The notes below the pieces were generated by a model, which saw nothing but the letters and a program-made list of their open reading frames with translations, did not search any database and was not told the origin of the DNA. DNA of 36,755 bases, taken from contig JALKBU010000494.1 in NCBI GenBank assembly GCA_023091735.1, forward strand, positions 1-36,755. Reading direction: 5' to 3'. The stretch comes from Trichomonas tenax (Eukaryota; Parabasalia; Trichomonadida; Trichomonadidae). This document shows, piece by piece, positions 8,633 to 18,266 of this stretch (position 1 is its first letter; each line of letters opens with the position of its first letter). Position numbers and translations under genes: made by a program.

Positions 8633-10255
8633 ATGTTTTTGTTTCTTTCTCTATCAGCGTCAGTGTTTGTTCCACCATCAATGACATCAAAGACTCACAT
8701 CAAGAATATGTCTCTCGAGGAGGGAATGAAGAGCTCCGTCGAAACAGGAAAAACACATTTTGGATTCTATTTCGATGAAGAAGGAACAATGAAGAAAGAG
8801 CTGATGACAAAAGTTGTCCAGGCTTCCATTCTTCATGATAATGTTCACTTTTTCTTCACAAATACTCACTCGATCAAAAATTATACTGAATATCAAGAAT
8901 ATTCGTCACACTTATTCTTCGTTATCAACAATGGCAAGATTGATATCGTAATTCCGATTCAAAATGATGAAGAATCGCTTTTTCCATTGTTTGATTACTT
9001 TTCAGCAACAGATCATCATCTTTTCGAGTTCTCAGAAGACTTATTCGAATACATAGGTAAAACACCATTTGCAATTATCACAACACCCGATAAAAAACAA
9101 AAAGCCAAAGAATTACAAAATGCAACGTCTGTTACAATGGGATATGTCGAGATAATTTACACAACAAAAAAGCTACTCGCTGAAGTTACAGAGAACAAAA
9201 CTGCTTCCTTTGGTTTCTATCGTAGAGAAGATGGATTTATTGTCAGTCTCGAACCAACTCTTGAAGATATTTATTACACTTCATATCCAGTCTACAGAGG
9301 CCTCAGAAAGGATGACTTTACATCCGAAGATAACTTCATTTTCGCATTTTCTTCTTTAGAATTCACACCAGAAATAGAAGACTTCTTAATTTCAATTGGT
9401 TCTGAATTCCCACAATTTATTGTTGGCTTTGCTACACCAGATATCATATCGTATGCTTATGATATCATTCCAAAGGAAAACAATTTCTATAATGTCGCAT
9501 TCTTCAACGGGGTTTCGCTTGCATACTTCAATTTGTCTAATTACTTCTCACCAGAGCTTCTTAATACACAGCCATTCAACAAAGACGAATTTTTAATTTC
9601 GACCGCAAATTTGCTCGATGATGTAATGAATGAGAAGATTAAACCGATCCATATTAGTGAGGACATTCCAGGTTATGATGAAGCAGTGCAGCAAGTTGTC
9701 GGAAAGACATATGAAGATTTCATTACAAATTCATCCCAGGACAACCTCATTTTGTACATGAAGCAGTCATGCAGACACTGCCGCAGGTTTATGCCAGTAT
9801 TCATCGACTTGGCTGCTAAATTGAAGGCTGCTAACTCGACAATTAGATTTGGTTTCATCGACATTTCAAAGAACAGCTCTCCAGTTCCATTCCCAACACT
9901 GAGAGGTGTTCCATCATTGGCTTTATTCAGAGATGGCGGCAAGAAGCGCATTAACTTCTATTGCCCGAACACGAGGAACGAAATCATCAGATATCTCAAG
10001 AATATCTGCAATGTTACTCTCAACATTGAGACAGAAGAACCAGAGTCATTTGAGCTATCAAAGCACCTTCTTGAATTGATGATATCGATCGGAGAGGACC
10101 TTCCAGAAGAAGAGACAGAAACTTTCGCAGCTTACCTTGAGTTTGAGAACAATGTCCTTCAGAAGGATCTTAAATCAAATGAACATAACTCTAAATCACA
10201 ACCAGAAGATTCAGAGCATGCAGAAGAACTTAAAGTCACTTCCCAAGAACTCTAA
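8633..10255 (+). CDS. Secretory thioredoxin-domain protein, PDI-like, 540 aa
   Basis: The first 15-17 residues (MFLFLSLSASVF) are a short hydrophobic signal peptide. Residues about 35-340 are a long region without a CxxC, perhaps degenerate thioredoxin folds. A classical thioredoxin domain follows at about 360-470: YMKQSCRHCRRFMPVF with the redox pair C380/C383 (CRHC), and GVPSLALF with the cis-proline at P427. The tail (about 480-540) is acidic and ends TSQEL, reminiscent of but not equal to a KDEL retrieval signal. Such proteins make or isomerise disulfides in the ER. CRHC differs from the CGHC of classical PDI and would alter redox potential. The start is fixed by the initiator 3-11 bp upstream, and the TAA is followed by A, giving TAAA as commonly used in trichomonad 3' processing. 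The gene appears intact. Confidence 0.8.
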   Translation: MFLFLSLSASVFVPPSMTSKTHIKNMSLEEGMKSSVETGKTHFGFYFDEEGTMKKELMTKVVQASILHDNVHFFFTNTHSIKNYTEYQEYSSHLFFVINNGKIDIVIPIQNDEESLFPLFDYFSATDHHLFEFSEDLFEYIGKTPFAIITTPDKKQKAKELQNATSVTMGYVEIIYTTKKLLAEVTENKTASFGFYRREDGFIVSLEPTLEDIYYTSYPVYRGLRKDDFTSEDNFIFAFSSLEFTPEIEDFLISIGSEFPQFIVGFATPDIISYAYDIIPKENNFYNVAFFNGVSLAYFNLSNYFSPELLNTQPFNKDEFLISTANLLDDVMNEKIKPIHISEDIPGYDEAVQQVVGKTYEDFITNSSQDNLILYMKQSCRHCRRFMPVFIDLAAKLKAANSTIRFGFIDISKNSSPVPFPTLRGVPSLALFRDGGKKRINFYCPNTRNEIIRYLKNICNVTLNIETEEPESFELSKHLLELMISIGEDLPEEETETFAAYLEFENNVLQKDLKSNEHNSKSQPEDSEHAEELKVTSQEL

Positions 10256-10692
10256 ACATACTAAATTTAGTTATTTATATTACTTTACTGACTAATTTCA
10301 AACCATTTTCCAAACATTAATAAAATGATTTCTTTTCAAACAATCATTTAATTGCAAGTAATCTCATTAAATATACATTTTCTTCCAAAGCAACTTGGAT
10401 TCTAACATAGTTAACAATAGTTATAAGCATTTCCTTTATATACACTATCTTCTATATTTTCAATTGAAAAGAATCAAAACCCAATTGCAAAATTAATCAT
10501 TTTTTGTAAAAATTCGAATTTCAATTCAATTAAATAATCAGAGCTCCCTTCAATAACAAACAATAATTCCATTCATTGATGAATGTTGTCAAAATAGTTT
10601 TGATATTATTATTTGTCAGAAAAAATTTACATGTCAGGACATTAAATTTTATTTGACACTTTTATGACACTTTTCCAGTTTTCTTTTTCGTA
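10256..10692. other. AT-rich intergenic region
   Basis: Just before the next gene are TTTACATGTCA (about 10627) and two copies of GACACTTTT (the complement of AAAAGTGTC) at about 10655-10674. These are recurrent strings in this window and candidate upstream promoter elements. Confidence 0.4.
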
Positions 10693-12486
10693 ATGTTTAT
10701 GCATTATAAAAGTTATTACAAAGTTGCGAGAGATTTGGAAATGAATTCTGAACTCAGATTGGAACGTTTAAGGAGCAACTTAACAAATCAGTACGAAAAA
10801 GCGATTCAATATACAGAAAAATTCGAAAATGGATCGATAAGAAAGTCTAAGTCTAAAATTAAGCCTCCAACACAGGAGAAACAACAGAATATATTGCGTT
10901 TTGATTCCATAGACAAAAAAGAAACTTCTTTGTTATCAAAATTCGGCAATAAAAAAGGATCTCCGTATTTTAGATCATCTTACAGAGAAGCAGACATGAA
11001 AAAGAGTCGATATAAACAAGAAACACCTAAAAACACAAATGAATCAATTATTATGTCTTCAAGAATAACTTTACACGATGTCATTGGTAGAAAAAACAAA
11101 AATACGAAGAAGCAAGTGACTCCTGTTAAAGAAAAGTTTAGTAGTGATTATTCTGATGATATGATCAATGAACAGATAAGTGAACTTCAGAAAGAACTTG
11201 CCTACAACAATATTGAAGAAATTGTCGATAAATCAGACTCAGTTATAGTTGAAAATCCGATTATTAACAAAAGAGCCCATAGAAATGAGAAAAAGCAACC
11301 AAAGATACAAGAAAGAGAAATAAAGGTTACGGAAAAGCTAATGCCAGCGAAAAAGACAGAATTAAAGGCAAATTCAAAAATATCAATTATTAAACCAACA
11401 AACGCACAATCTTCAAACACAAAACCAAAAGAAGAACCAAAAGCTATTCCAAAGAAGACAGAAATAAACGTAAAACACAAAAAAAATGTAAATCAGAAAA
11501 TTGAACCACGAAAAATCGATCAACAGCCTCAAGAAGTCGACGCAAGACCACCCATTACTCAAAGGAAAGATAGACTTTCGAAATTAGAAATTATTCCAGT
11601 TACTGATGATAATATTGTAATAAATCATGAAGAAGAACCTTTTGTTAAAACAAAGAAGAAAGATGATGCCAAAATCAAAGCTGTATCACTTGCTGATGAT
11701 ATTTTGCATTTCGAAGATTACGAAGAAGATTCTGATATCGAAAATGTTGATTTATTCTTCAAGAATTTGATGCAGAAGAGTAAAGATGTTTTCCAACGCT
11801 CAAATGCTCAGCAGCAACAAAATGTTGAAAAAATTGAAGAAGAGAGCGAATCTGAGGAAGAAAAGACTCCGGTTCCACGGAAATCAACAATTCAACCATC
11901 ATTAATTGATTCTCCTGATGAATATTTCCATGAAGAAACAAATTTCGACTTAATTTCATCACCGCATCATAATAATGTTAAAGAGGATTTCTATGATTGT
12001 TCAGAAGAAGAAGGAACTGAAGAAGATAAAGTTGATTATGTTCACAGCGAAGAAGACAGTATGGACTACAATAAATCAATAGATTATCAAGATATTCATG
12101 TCGGAGAAAGCGCTGAAGAATCAGAAGAATTGTATGTTCCTGTTAAACAAGAAGAAAGAAAATCTGTCATCAAATCTCCAACAAAAGCAATTCTTGATAA
12201 ATATCGAAGTGAAAAGAAAGTTTTAGTTGTCACGCCAAGTGCTGAACAACTGCTTAATGTCGAGTCTGATGATGAAGAAGAAGATGCAGAGGATGCTCCT
12301 GTTGTTAAACCACTCACAAGAGAAGAAAGAATGAGAATGATGGAATCAAGAAAAGCTGCAGATGAACAGCTTCTAAATGAGCTTCTTGAATTCGGAATGA
12401 ATTTCGAAGAAGAATCAAGTGGATCCCCCGCATTCAAGTTCTCTGATCGTGGAACTATGTCTGATGAGAATCTCACAGACTTTTAA
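10693..12486 (+). CDS. Long disordered, charged protein of unknown function, 597 aa
   Basis: I recognise no catalytic domain. The N-terminus (MFMHYKSYYKVARDLEMNSEL) is helical. Residues 50-300 are very lysine-rich with many KK/KP motifs. Residues 310-520 carry dense acidic runs (EEESESEEE, SDDEEEDAEDA). The C-terminal 60 residues (TREERMRMMESRKAADEQLLNELLEFGM) are predicted helical and could be a binding segment. There is no signal peptide or membrane span. The composition suits a cytoskeletal or nucleic-acid scaffold, but this is inference. The ATG at 10693 is the first in frame; M17 at 10741 is a possible alternative. No clear TCATW initiator precedes it. The gene is intact and uses ordinary codons for the region. 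Confidence 0.7.
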   Translation: MFMHYKSYYKVARDLEMNSELRLERLRSNLTNQYEKAIQYTEKFENGSIRKSKSKIKPPTQEKQQNILRFDSIDKKETSLLSKFGNKKGSPYFRSSYREADMKKSRYKQETPKNTNESIIMSSRITLHDVIGRKNKNTKKQVTPVKEKFSSDYSDDMINEQISELQKELAYNNIEEIVDKSDSVIVENPIINKRAHRNEKKQPKIQEREIKVTEKLMPAKKTELKANSKISIIKPTNAQSSNTKPKEEPKAIPKKTEINVKHKKNVNQKIEPRKIDQQPQEVDARPPITQRKDRLSKLEIIPVTDDNIVINHEEEPFVKTKKKDDAKIKAVSLADDILHFEDYEEDSDIENVDLFFKNLMQKSKDVFQRSNAQQQQNVEKIEEESESEEEKTPVPRKSTIQPSLIDSPDEYFHEETNFDLISSPHHNNVKEDFYDCSEEEGTEEDKVDYVHSEEDSMDYNKSIDYQDIHVGESAEESEELYVPVKQEERKSVIKSPTKAILDKYRSEKKVLVVTPSAEQLLNVESDDEEEDAEDAPVVKPLTREERMRMMESRKAADEQLLNELLEFGMNFEEESSGSPAFKFSDRGTMSDENLTDF

Positions 12487-12564
12487 TTATATATTTGTAT
12501 GTTTATTTTATAAAATTAACTGTTTATTCTATGATTAAAAATGGCATTTTTTGTCATACTATCG

Positions 12565-13521
12565 TCATGACACAAACGCAACGAAGACCCAAAACGAGGA
12601 AGTTTGCAACATGAATTCACAATTCATATGTGAATCGGCAGCAATTAATTCTAATTCAGAGAGTATTGTTATTTTAATATAACCATTTCCTTTATTTGAT
12701 AATGTAGTCGTGGAAGCGGTTATGGAATATTTCTGAGAACTTGAAACTCCTCCAATATATCCACTCCCACCACCTCCACTACCACAATATCCAGAGGGAT
12801 GATCTGTAGTTGACGAACCAGCTCCGCCACCAAAATAACCACCCCCACCCCCTCCACCACCATAGGCATTCCTCATTCCTGATCCATTACCTCCATAATA
12901 TAGTTGGCCTGCGGTAGCACCTCGTGAAGTATAGGCAGAGCCCCCTGAATTTTGATTTGCTCCATATCCTATTGATCCATGATATGTTTGATTGCCATCA
13001 GTCCCTTGAATTCCACTACCATTTCCAGAGGATGTGGCATCCCGACAACCACCACCTCCTCCACCAGCAACAATTATACGCTTAGTAATATCTTTTGACG
13101 CAATCCGAATATCACTACTTCCACCTCCACTCCCACCAGAGTCTGCTTTAGTTTGTGTATCATAGCCTCCATATCCACCTCCATTGAATCCTCCAGGAGT
13201 GTTTTGATTTGTATTTGCGTAATCAGAGCCATCTTTTCCTCTTCCACCCACATAAAAGAATACCGAAACGGGCTGTAAATTTTTATAGTAACCAACACTA
13301 TAACCACCTGCACCACCTGGCCAACTTGATGATGGACCATTCCCGCCACCTGCACCAGTCACCTCGAACTTATATTTACCAGGCAGCAGTGTTGCCATAT
13401 ATGGCTGACATGTGACATTTGTGCCACAAGGATAATTCAATATATAAGCTTGCTTTCCATTCTCGGTTTGGGGAACAACATTCAATGAGCCTAGATTTGG
13501 GTCTTCTAAATTGAAAAACAT
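12565..13521 (-). CDS. Gly_rich domain protein (ALK-type glycine-rich fold), 318 aa
   Basis: After about 45 residues (NYPCGTNVTCQPY) comes LLPGKYKFEVTGAGGG, the typical entry into the Gly_rich domain. It is followed by GGAGGYSVG, a beta strand FFYVGGRGKDG, GSSDIRIASKD, IIVAGGGGG, and several G-runs ending GNGYIKITIL at about 285. This fold has long poly-glycine helices and occurs in large families in trichomonads. I infer a binding or surface role, but no signal peptide or membrane anchor is seen. The last 30 residues (ELELIAADSHMNC...) follow the natural domain end and could reflect a late frameshift. TCATAG at 13539-13544 is a plausible initiator, but an out-of-frame ATG lies between it and the chosen start, so the start is uncertain. 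A second, broken member of the family lies at 26932-27785 on the other strand. Confidence 0.75.
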   Translation of the reverse strand: MFFNLEDPNLGSLNVVPQTENGKQAYILNYPCGTNVTCQPYMATLLPGKYKFEVTGAGGGNGPSSSWPGGAGGYSVGYYKNLQPVSVFFYVGGRGKDGSDYANTNQNTPGGFNGGGYGGYDTQTKADSGGSGGGSSDIRIASKDITKRIIVAGGGGGGCRDATSSGNGSGIQGTDGNQTYHGSIGYGANQNSGGSAYTSRGATAGQLYYGGNGSGMRNAYGGGGGGGGYFGGGAGSSTTDHPSGYCGSGGGGSGYIGGVSSSQKYSITASTTTLSNKGNGYIKITILSELELIAADSHMNCEFMLQTSSFWVFVAFVS

Positions 13522-13544
13522 ATTCTATATTTTCATATCTATGA

Positions 13545-14121
13545 TTCAGTATTTCTTGATTTATTAGGTATTTTTCGAAGGACACAAACAAAAATTCCCT
13601 CGCTTCAGCTAAGAGACATGTGAAAACGAGATTCTCAATACACTAAAATTTAAGGCTATTTCATAAAACGATATTTCAATGCTTCTTGGGCTGCTATTTA
13701 TTTTCAAATTTCATTTATTAATAACTTGCATCTAAATATATAGATTTTATTAATAATTTTCTTTAATATTTAGACTTCATTTTGATCATCATCATTTTTG
13801 ATTTCGTTTTTTTTTCTGTTAAGTTTTGTAGATAGTATTCATCTTTATGCTGTTGAATTTCCGGTGGTGTTTATAGGTAAAATTGTGCTACTAAATCTGT
13901 TGTTTGAGTGTTTTCATTTAATGGTTGTTCAATTTCATTTCAATTTGACTTCTTTAGCTTGCGCATATATCAGCCAATGCTAATAAATAGCATAAGCATA
14001 ATAATGTATAAGTAGAGTAAATTTGAATATAAATTACAAGAAGGCTGCTTTCCTCCCAAAATGAAGTATTTTAAAAGGCCGAAAACCAATTTATCATTGA
14101 ACTTTATATTTTCCAACAAAT
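13545..14121. other. AT-rich intergenic region
   Basis: This separates two minus-strand genes. It has short open stretches only, and no recognisable remnant. Confidence 0.4.
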
Positions 14122-16033
14122 TTATGTAAATATTACAATCATTACAGCAAGAAAAAGAATGCGACCAGTGTTATATACTGGGAAGCAATTTTGAGTTACT
14201 AAACCTCTGCGTTCTTTAAGTGCAATAGAATCCAATTTACATGATTTGATTAAGTTATCACGAAATTCTTTGGTTTTGATTTCGATTTCTATTCCGCAGC
14301 TTATCATATGACATCCAAGAAAAGCATCTCCACCAATATAAAAGACAGATAATGGAATATTAATACACCTTAGATTTGTACAATCTTCAAAAGCATTACG
14401 AGAAATTTTCGTAATACTGTTTGTTGAAATAGAGAAAATAATATTCCTGCAACTCATAAATGCTCCTTCATTAATCGTTCTCGTATCAGAAGGAAATAAA
14501 AAGTATTTCACTGTTGATGCAGAAGGGAACAAAATCAAAGAAGTTCTTGTTTTATCGAATAAAGCTCCTGTAGCAATTGCAAAGTTTGTGTTTTCTGATT
14601 CAATCCTAGAAACAGCAATGCAATCTCTAAACGCTCCAGAACCAGATGGGATAATCAAAGAAGAAAGCTTTGTGCAAGAACGGAATGTTCCAATATATTC
14701 TATAGATTGAGGAATGTTTACAAAAATCAAGTTATTGCAATTATAGAAACAATAATCATTAATTCTCGTTAGTTGGGAATTTGAGGGAAATGTGATTGTT
14801 CTAATATTGTATTTACAATAAAAAGCATTTGGCTTTATCGGCGTTATTATTGGAAGAATAATAAAATCGACAGCTTCATTTGGACCAATGTATTGACTTA
14901 ATGTTTTATTATTCTTATCTATAATGAGTTTCTGGTCATCAAGATAAAAGTTTGATTTTGGTTTGAATTTAATTACAGTTGTTGTGCTAAATGCATTACC
15001 ATCTAAAGTTTGTAGGCCATCAGAAATTTCAACAACAAGCAATTTAGTGCATTGATCGAGCAAAAAGATTCAATTTTAATTAAAGTTTATGGTAATACAA
15101 TCGATGAAATGGCTGTTTTATAAAAATTGTATTGTCTTAAAATTGTTTCATTTGATAAAGTTACTTTGTTTAATGATGCGCAACTATAAAAGGCTCTCTT
15201 ATCTATTGTTGTAACAGTGCTCGGAATTGAAACCTCAACAACTTTCGCTTGCGCAAATGCAGATTCTTCAATTGATTGCAAATTAGAAGGAAATTGAACG
15301 TATTTAAACAAGCCATTGATACATGAGTTTTTACCAATTATTTTAATATCAACGGGAATAATCAAAGTGTCAACAATCATTTTTGATGGATAAGAAGTAA
15401 CTTTTTTGTTGAATTTTCTGTATAATAATTTTAATTATTTTTGCTGACAATTATTGTTTGAAGATTTGCACTTTCGAATGAATCACTTGATATAGATATT
15501 GTACTTGCAGGAATTGAAATACTTGCTATTTTTGAATATGTAATGCACCATCTTGAAATGGTTTTAAGATTCGATTCTATTGGAATATCTATTGCTTCAA
15601 GAAGAGTGCATCCTTTAAAACAATAAGAAGGGAGTATTCCTAGGGATGCTAGAATAGAAATTGAAGTTATAATTGCAGATTCAAAAGCACTTTCACCAAT
15701 TGTTGTTAATCCATTTGGAAAAACTATTCATGTACATTTAACGCATTTATAAAATGCAAAGCTTCCGATAGAAGTCATATGAGTGCATGGGGATAAATCA
15801 ATTTCTAATAATTATGAACAATTATAAAATGCATATTGCTGAATTGTTTCCAAAATAGGATCATTCTCAAAACTAAAAGAAACTAATGTCGCCGCACATG
15901 GAAGGAAAGCATAAGATTTCGCATTCGATCCAAAAATATATTTTGCTGTTCTATAAATCGTAATAGATGTAATTCTACTTTCAGTATAAGAAAGATATGA
16001 ATTTCCAGGTCCATATACTCCTTCATTTGGCAT
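14122..16033 (-). pseudogene. BspA-like LRR_5 (Treponema-type LRR) protein, broken
   Basis: Read from ATG 16033 (MPNEGVYGPGNSYLSY), the sequence contains serial repeats of about 23 residues of the form (x)xAFxxCxxLxxIxIPxSVxxIG. Examples are YAFLPCAATLVSFSF, AFYKCVK, SAFAQAKVVEVSIPSTVTTI, AFYSCASLNKVTL, YCFYNCNNLIFVNIPQSIEYIG and AFEDCTNLRCINIPLSVFYIGGDAF. The C-terminus ends in a short hydrophobic stretch (ILFLAVMIVIF). In-frame stops occur after NCS (TAA about 15809), after KCT (TGA), and after KNN (TAA). Frameshifts lie near 15380 and near 15065-15087. The repeats run through every break, so this was one gene of about 630 codons. BspA-like proteins are an expanded trichomonad family, some at the cell surface and implicated in adhesion. 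Confidence 0.9.
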
Positions 16034-16042
16034 TAAATTCTA

Positions 16043-16048
16043 TTATGA
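16043..16048 (-). promoter_or_regulatory. Initiator TCATAA of the dead BspA-like gene
   Basis: The minus strand reads TCATAATAGAATTTAATG. The core fits TCA(+1)TA and fixes the original start at 16033. Confidence 0.55.
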
Positions 16049-16132
16049 AGCATTTTGGTGCAAAACAACAAAAATTGACAAAATTTAATAATTTACATGA
16101 CAAGTTTTATAGTTTACAAGTCAATTTTAGAA

Positions 16133-16845
16133 TTACAACTCATCATTGTCTAGTAATGTATCCATGAATACTCCTGGAACATTTTTCTTATCAACACAGT
16201 AAAGTGGTTTCTTATTATCCTTTGTGATAAAATCGTATTTGCACATACGCTTAAATCCAATATGGAATTGATAGCTGCATGGGGATATGTTTTTAATTTC
16301 CTCAATATTCCATTTCTGAGAAGGATTGCAAGAATAAATAATTTCAATTTTTGCTTTTTGATTTGTTTCCTTGCAGACTTGTTCAGATTCAATGGTTTCT
16401 TTGAACTTGAGTTCATTTTGATCGAATTCATAATTTCCTAAGGATTTAAACTCTTTTTCTCCGATTCTCACGTAATTCTTGCATAAATCAATACTTTCAC
16501 CGTTATGCGTCATTAAAATACATCTTTCTTGGTGCATTTTTAACACTTCTGTGAAATTTGAATATTTCTTGGGAGTGAATTCTTTTGTTGGATATGAACA
16601 AACATAACCCTCGTGTTCAAAAAGTTTATAATCTTGTGGCAATGCTGCAACATTTTGCAAAACGACAATGTAATAAGCAGAATTATCAAACTTTGGCATT
16701 TATGCCACTTTTAAAACCGCACAATTTTCTGACATCATCTAAATCGTAGGGATGCAAATCTGGAAGATATTTTGGAATTTTTCTGATTTCCATTTTTGCA
16801 ATCTTCCAGGCAAAATAACCTAAATATTGGATTTATGAATTTCAT
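16133..16845 (-). pseudogene. OS-9/glucosidase-II-beta-type MRH-domain protein with two N-terminal frameshifts
   Basis: The 188-aa frame 16699-16133 carries a mannose-6-phosphate receptor homology pattern: GYVCSYP, RCILMTHNGESIDLC, SLGNYEFD, EQVCKETN, IEIIYSC (beta strand with Cys), then SPCSYQFHIGFKRMC, where the C-x-Y and the final Cys match OS-9 and PRKCSH ends. MRH proteins read trimmed N-glycans in the ER for glycan processing or ERAD. This frame alone lacks a signal peptide and has TAA just before its ATG. Upstream, frame 16793-16686 encodes MEIRKIPKYLPDLHPYDLDD and flows into it. Before that, ATG 16845 (MKFINPIF) lies 4 bp behind a canonical initiator. I therefore read the gene as starting at 16845 with two one-base frame changes. 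If instead only 16699-16133 is expressed, the product is cytosolic. The MRH call is by Cys and aromatic spacing. Confidence 0.6.
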
Positions 16846-16849
16846 CGTC

Positions 16850-16855
16850 AAATGA
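16850..16855 (-). promoter_or_regulatory. Initiator TCATTT of the MRH-domain gene
   Basis: The minus strand reads TCATTTGACGATG, a canonical initiator with ATG at 16845. It supports a gene start upstream of the longest open frame. Confidence 0.55.
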
Positions 16856-16990
16856 TTAATAATTTACTAACAGATGAAATAATGCATTCTTTTGAAAATG
16901 ATGATATCTTTTGAAACTGTAATGTCCTTGAAGATTAAGGAAAATAGATTTGCAGCAAGAAAGGAAAATTTAGCAAGAAAGATAACTGAT

Positions 16991-18250
16991 TTAGACATCA
17001 TCAGGATTGATATTCAAATTTTCGCAAATGTATTTAAAAACATCTTCTGACTGGAATGTTTTGTACATTCCCAGCCATTGTGTAATCGTATCTTTAATGA
17101 CCATAAAACAATCAGCCAAAATGATGACGCAGTTGGATTTTCTAAAAGTGTCTGCGATTTCTAAGTCGTAAAATGTAGCAAGGTCATTTTCAAGCAACCA
17201 CTCAAAAATATCTCTTCTCCAAAAATATACTGCTGTTCCCAATGTAGAACGAAAATCTACTTTTTTGTGGTGACAAATATGTATGATTTCAAAATTTCCT
17301 GATGCAATCGCATAGTTAACAACCGAATGGTTACAATCATCTCGAGAATAAAGGTCTGCACCATTCATTAATAAATGCTTGAAACAATTACAAGATCCAT
17401 GATGTGCTGCATACATAATTAGTGATGGATCTGCTTTAATAAAATCCGAAGGTTCGAATAAAGATGATTCAACAGTTTCATCTACATAAAAATCAGGATC
17501 ATTTGTCATTATACTTTGAAGTTTATCGAAATCATCATTTCTCAATGCTAAATAAAGTTCACTATCTGAGCCATGATTATCGAATGACTGAATTGTAAAT
17601 TTAGAGCGTTCCTGCTTGGTTTTACATGTGTATATTGACTTCACCCACATGTTAAAATGTGTTTTAGGATCATATGAATTTCCAAGAAAATGGTCTGTTG
17701 AAAGAATTTCTTGCATGATTTGGGACATCGTATCATTGAAAAAACCCTCGTCTACATTCTCTATCATGTCTGCAAACAATGCAAAGATAATATCGAGATA
17801 AAGTTTTCTTCCATTTGAATTCTTAATAGAATTAATTATAAAATGTATTGCTTCATTAAATTCTACAGTGTTATTAGTAATGAGAGACCTAATGAGATGC
17901 AAATCTGGTATTTTCTTTGAAATAACAATATTCTCATCATCTTCTAAACAGCATTTTATCAAATTTGTTTTAAATTCCTGCGACTGTAGTACCAGTTCGG
18001 AAGCTAGACCAACTAACTTCATTGTTCTGATGCGATTTAATATTATAATATTTCGAATTAATGTTTGATGCATTGAAACATCGCTGAAATAGACCGACTT
18101 CAGAATGCAATCGAAACCTTCTTTGCTATTTGAGTCCGCAATTTGAACAAGATTCTTTTGCAATTCGATCATCATTAAAAAATGATTTTTAATATTGAAA
18201 CCGTAGAAAACATTCAAAAATAATATATGTCTGTGAGAAAATTTTGGCAT
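16991..18250 (-). CDS. DUF3447/ankyrin-repeat protein, 419 aa
   Basis: Starting at MPKFSHRHILFL (ATG 18250), the first 240 residues are alpha-helical without a named domain. Residues about 230-360 match the trichomonad DUF3447 plus ankyrin architecture: ELYLALRNDDFDKLQSIM, SLIMYAAHHGSCNCFKHLLMNGADL, VVNYAIASGNFEIIHICH and TAVYFWRRDIFEWLLEN. Ankyrin repeats mediate protein binding; partners cannot be read from the sequence. No signal or membrane segment is present. The frame stays open 32 codons further upstream, but without an ATG and within the opposite-strand gene, so I use 18250. The gene is intact and sits head-to-head with the helical protein at 18267, sharing a 16-bp spacer. DUF3447/ankyrin proteins form one of the largest families in T. 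vaginalis. Confidence 0.85.
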   Translation of the reverse strand: MPKFSHRHILFLNVFYGFNIKNHFLMMIELQKNLVQIADSNSKEGFDCILKSVYFSDVSMHQTLIRNIIILNRIRTMKLVGLASELVLQSQEFKTNLIKCCLEDDENIVISKKIPDLHLIRSLITNNTVEFNEAIHFIINSIKNSNGRKLYLDIIFALFADMIENVDEGFFNDTMSQIMQEILSTDHFLGNSYDPKTHFNMWVKSIYTCKTKQERSKFTIQSFDNHGSDSELYLALRNDDFDKLQSIMTNDPDFYVDETVESSLFEPSDFIKADPSLIMYAAHHGSCNCFKHLLMNGADLYSRDDCNHSVVNYAIASGNFEIIHICHHKKVDFRSTLGTAVYFWRRDIFEWLLENDLATFYDLEIADTFRKSNCVIILADCFMVIKDTITQWLGMYKTFQSEDVFKYICENLNINPDDV

Positions 18251-18266
18251 TTTTCTTGAAATCAAT
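18251..18266. promoter_or_regulatory. 16-bp spacer between divergent start codons
   Basis: Only TTTTTCTTGAAATCAA-like sequence separates the two ATGs. Each side has a TCAA string (TCAAT to the right, TCAAG to the left) instead of the usual TCATW. Any upstream promoter element of one gene must lie inside the other gene's coding region. Confidence 0.45.
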
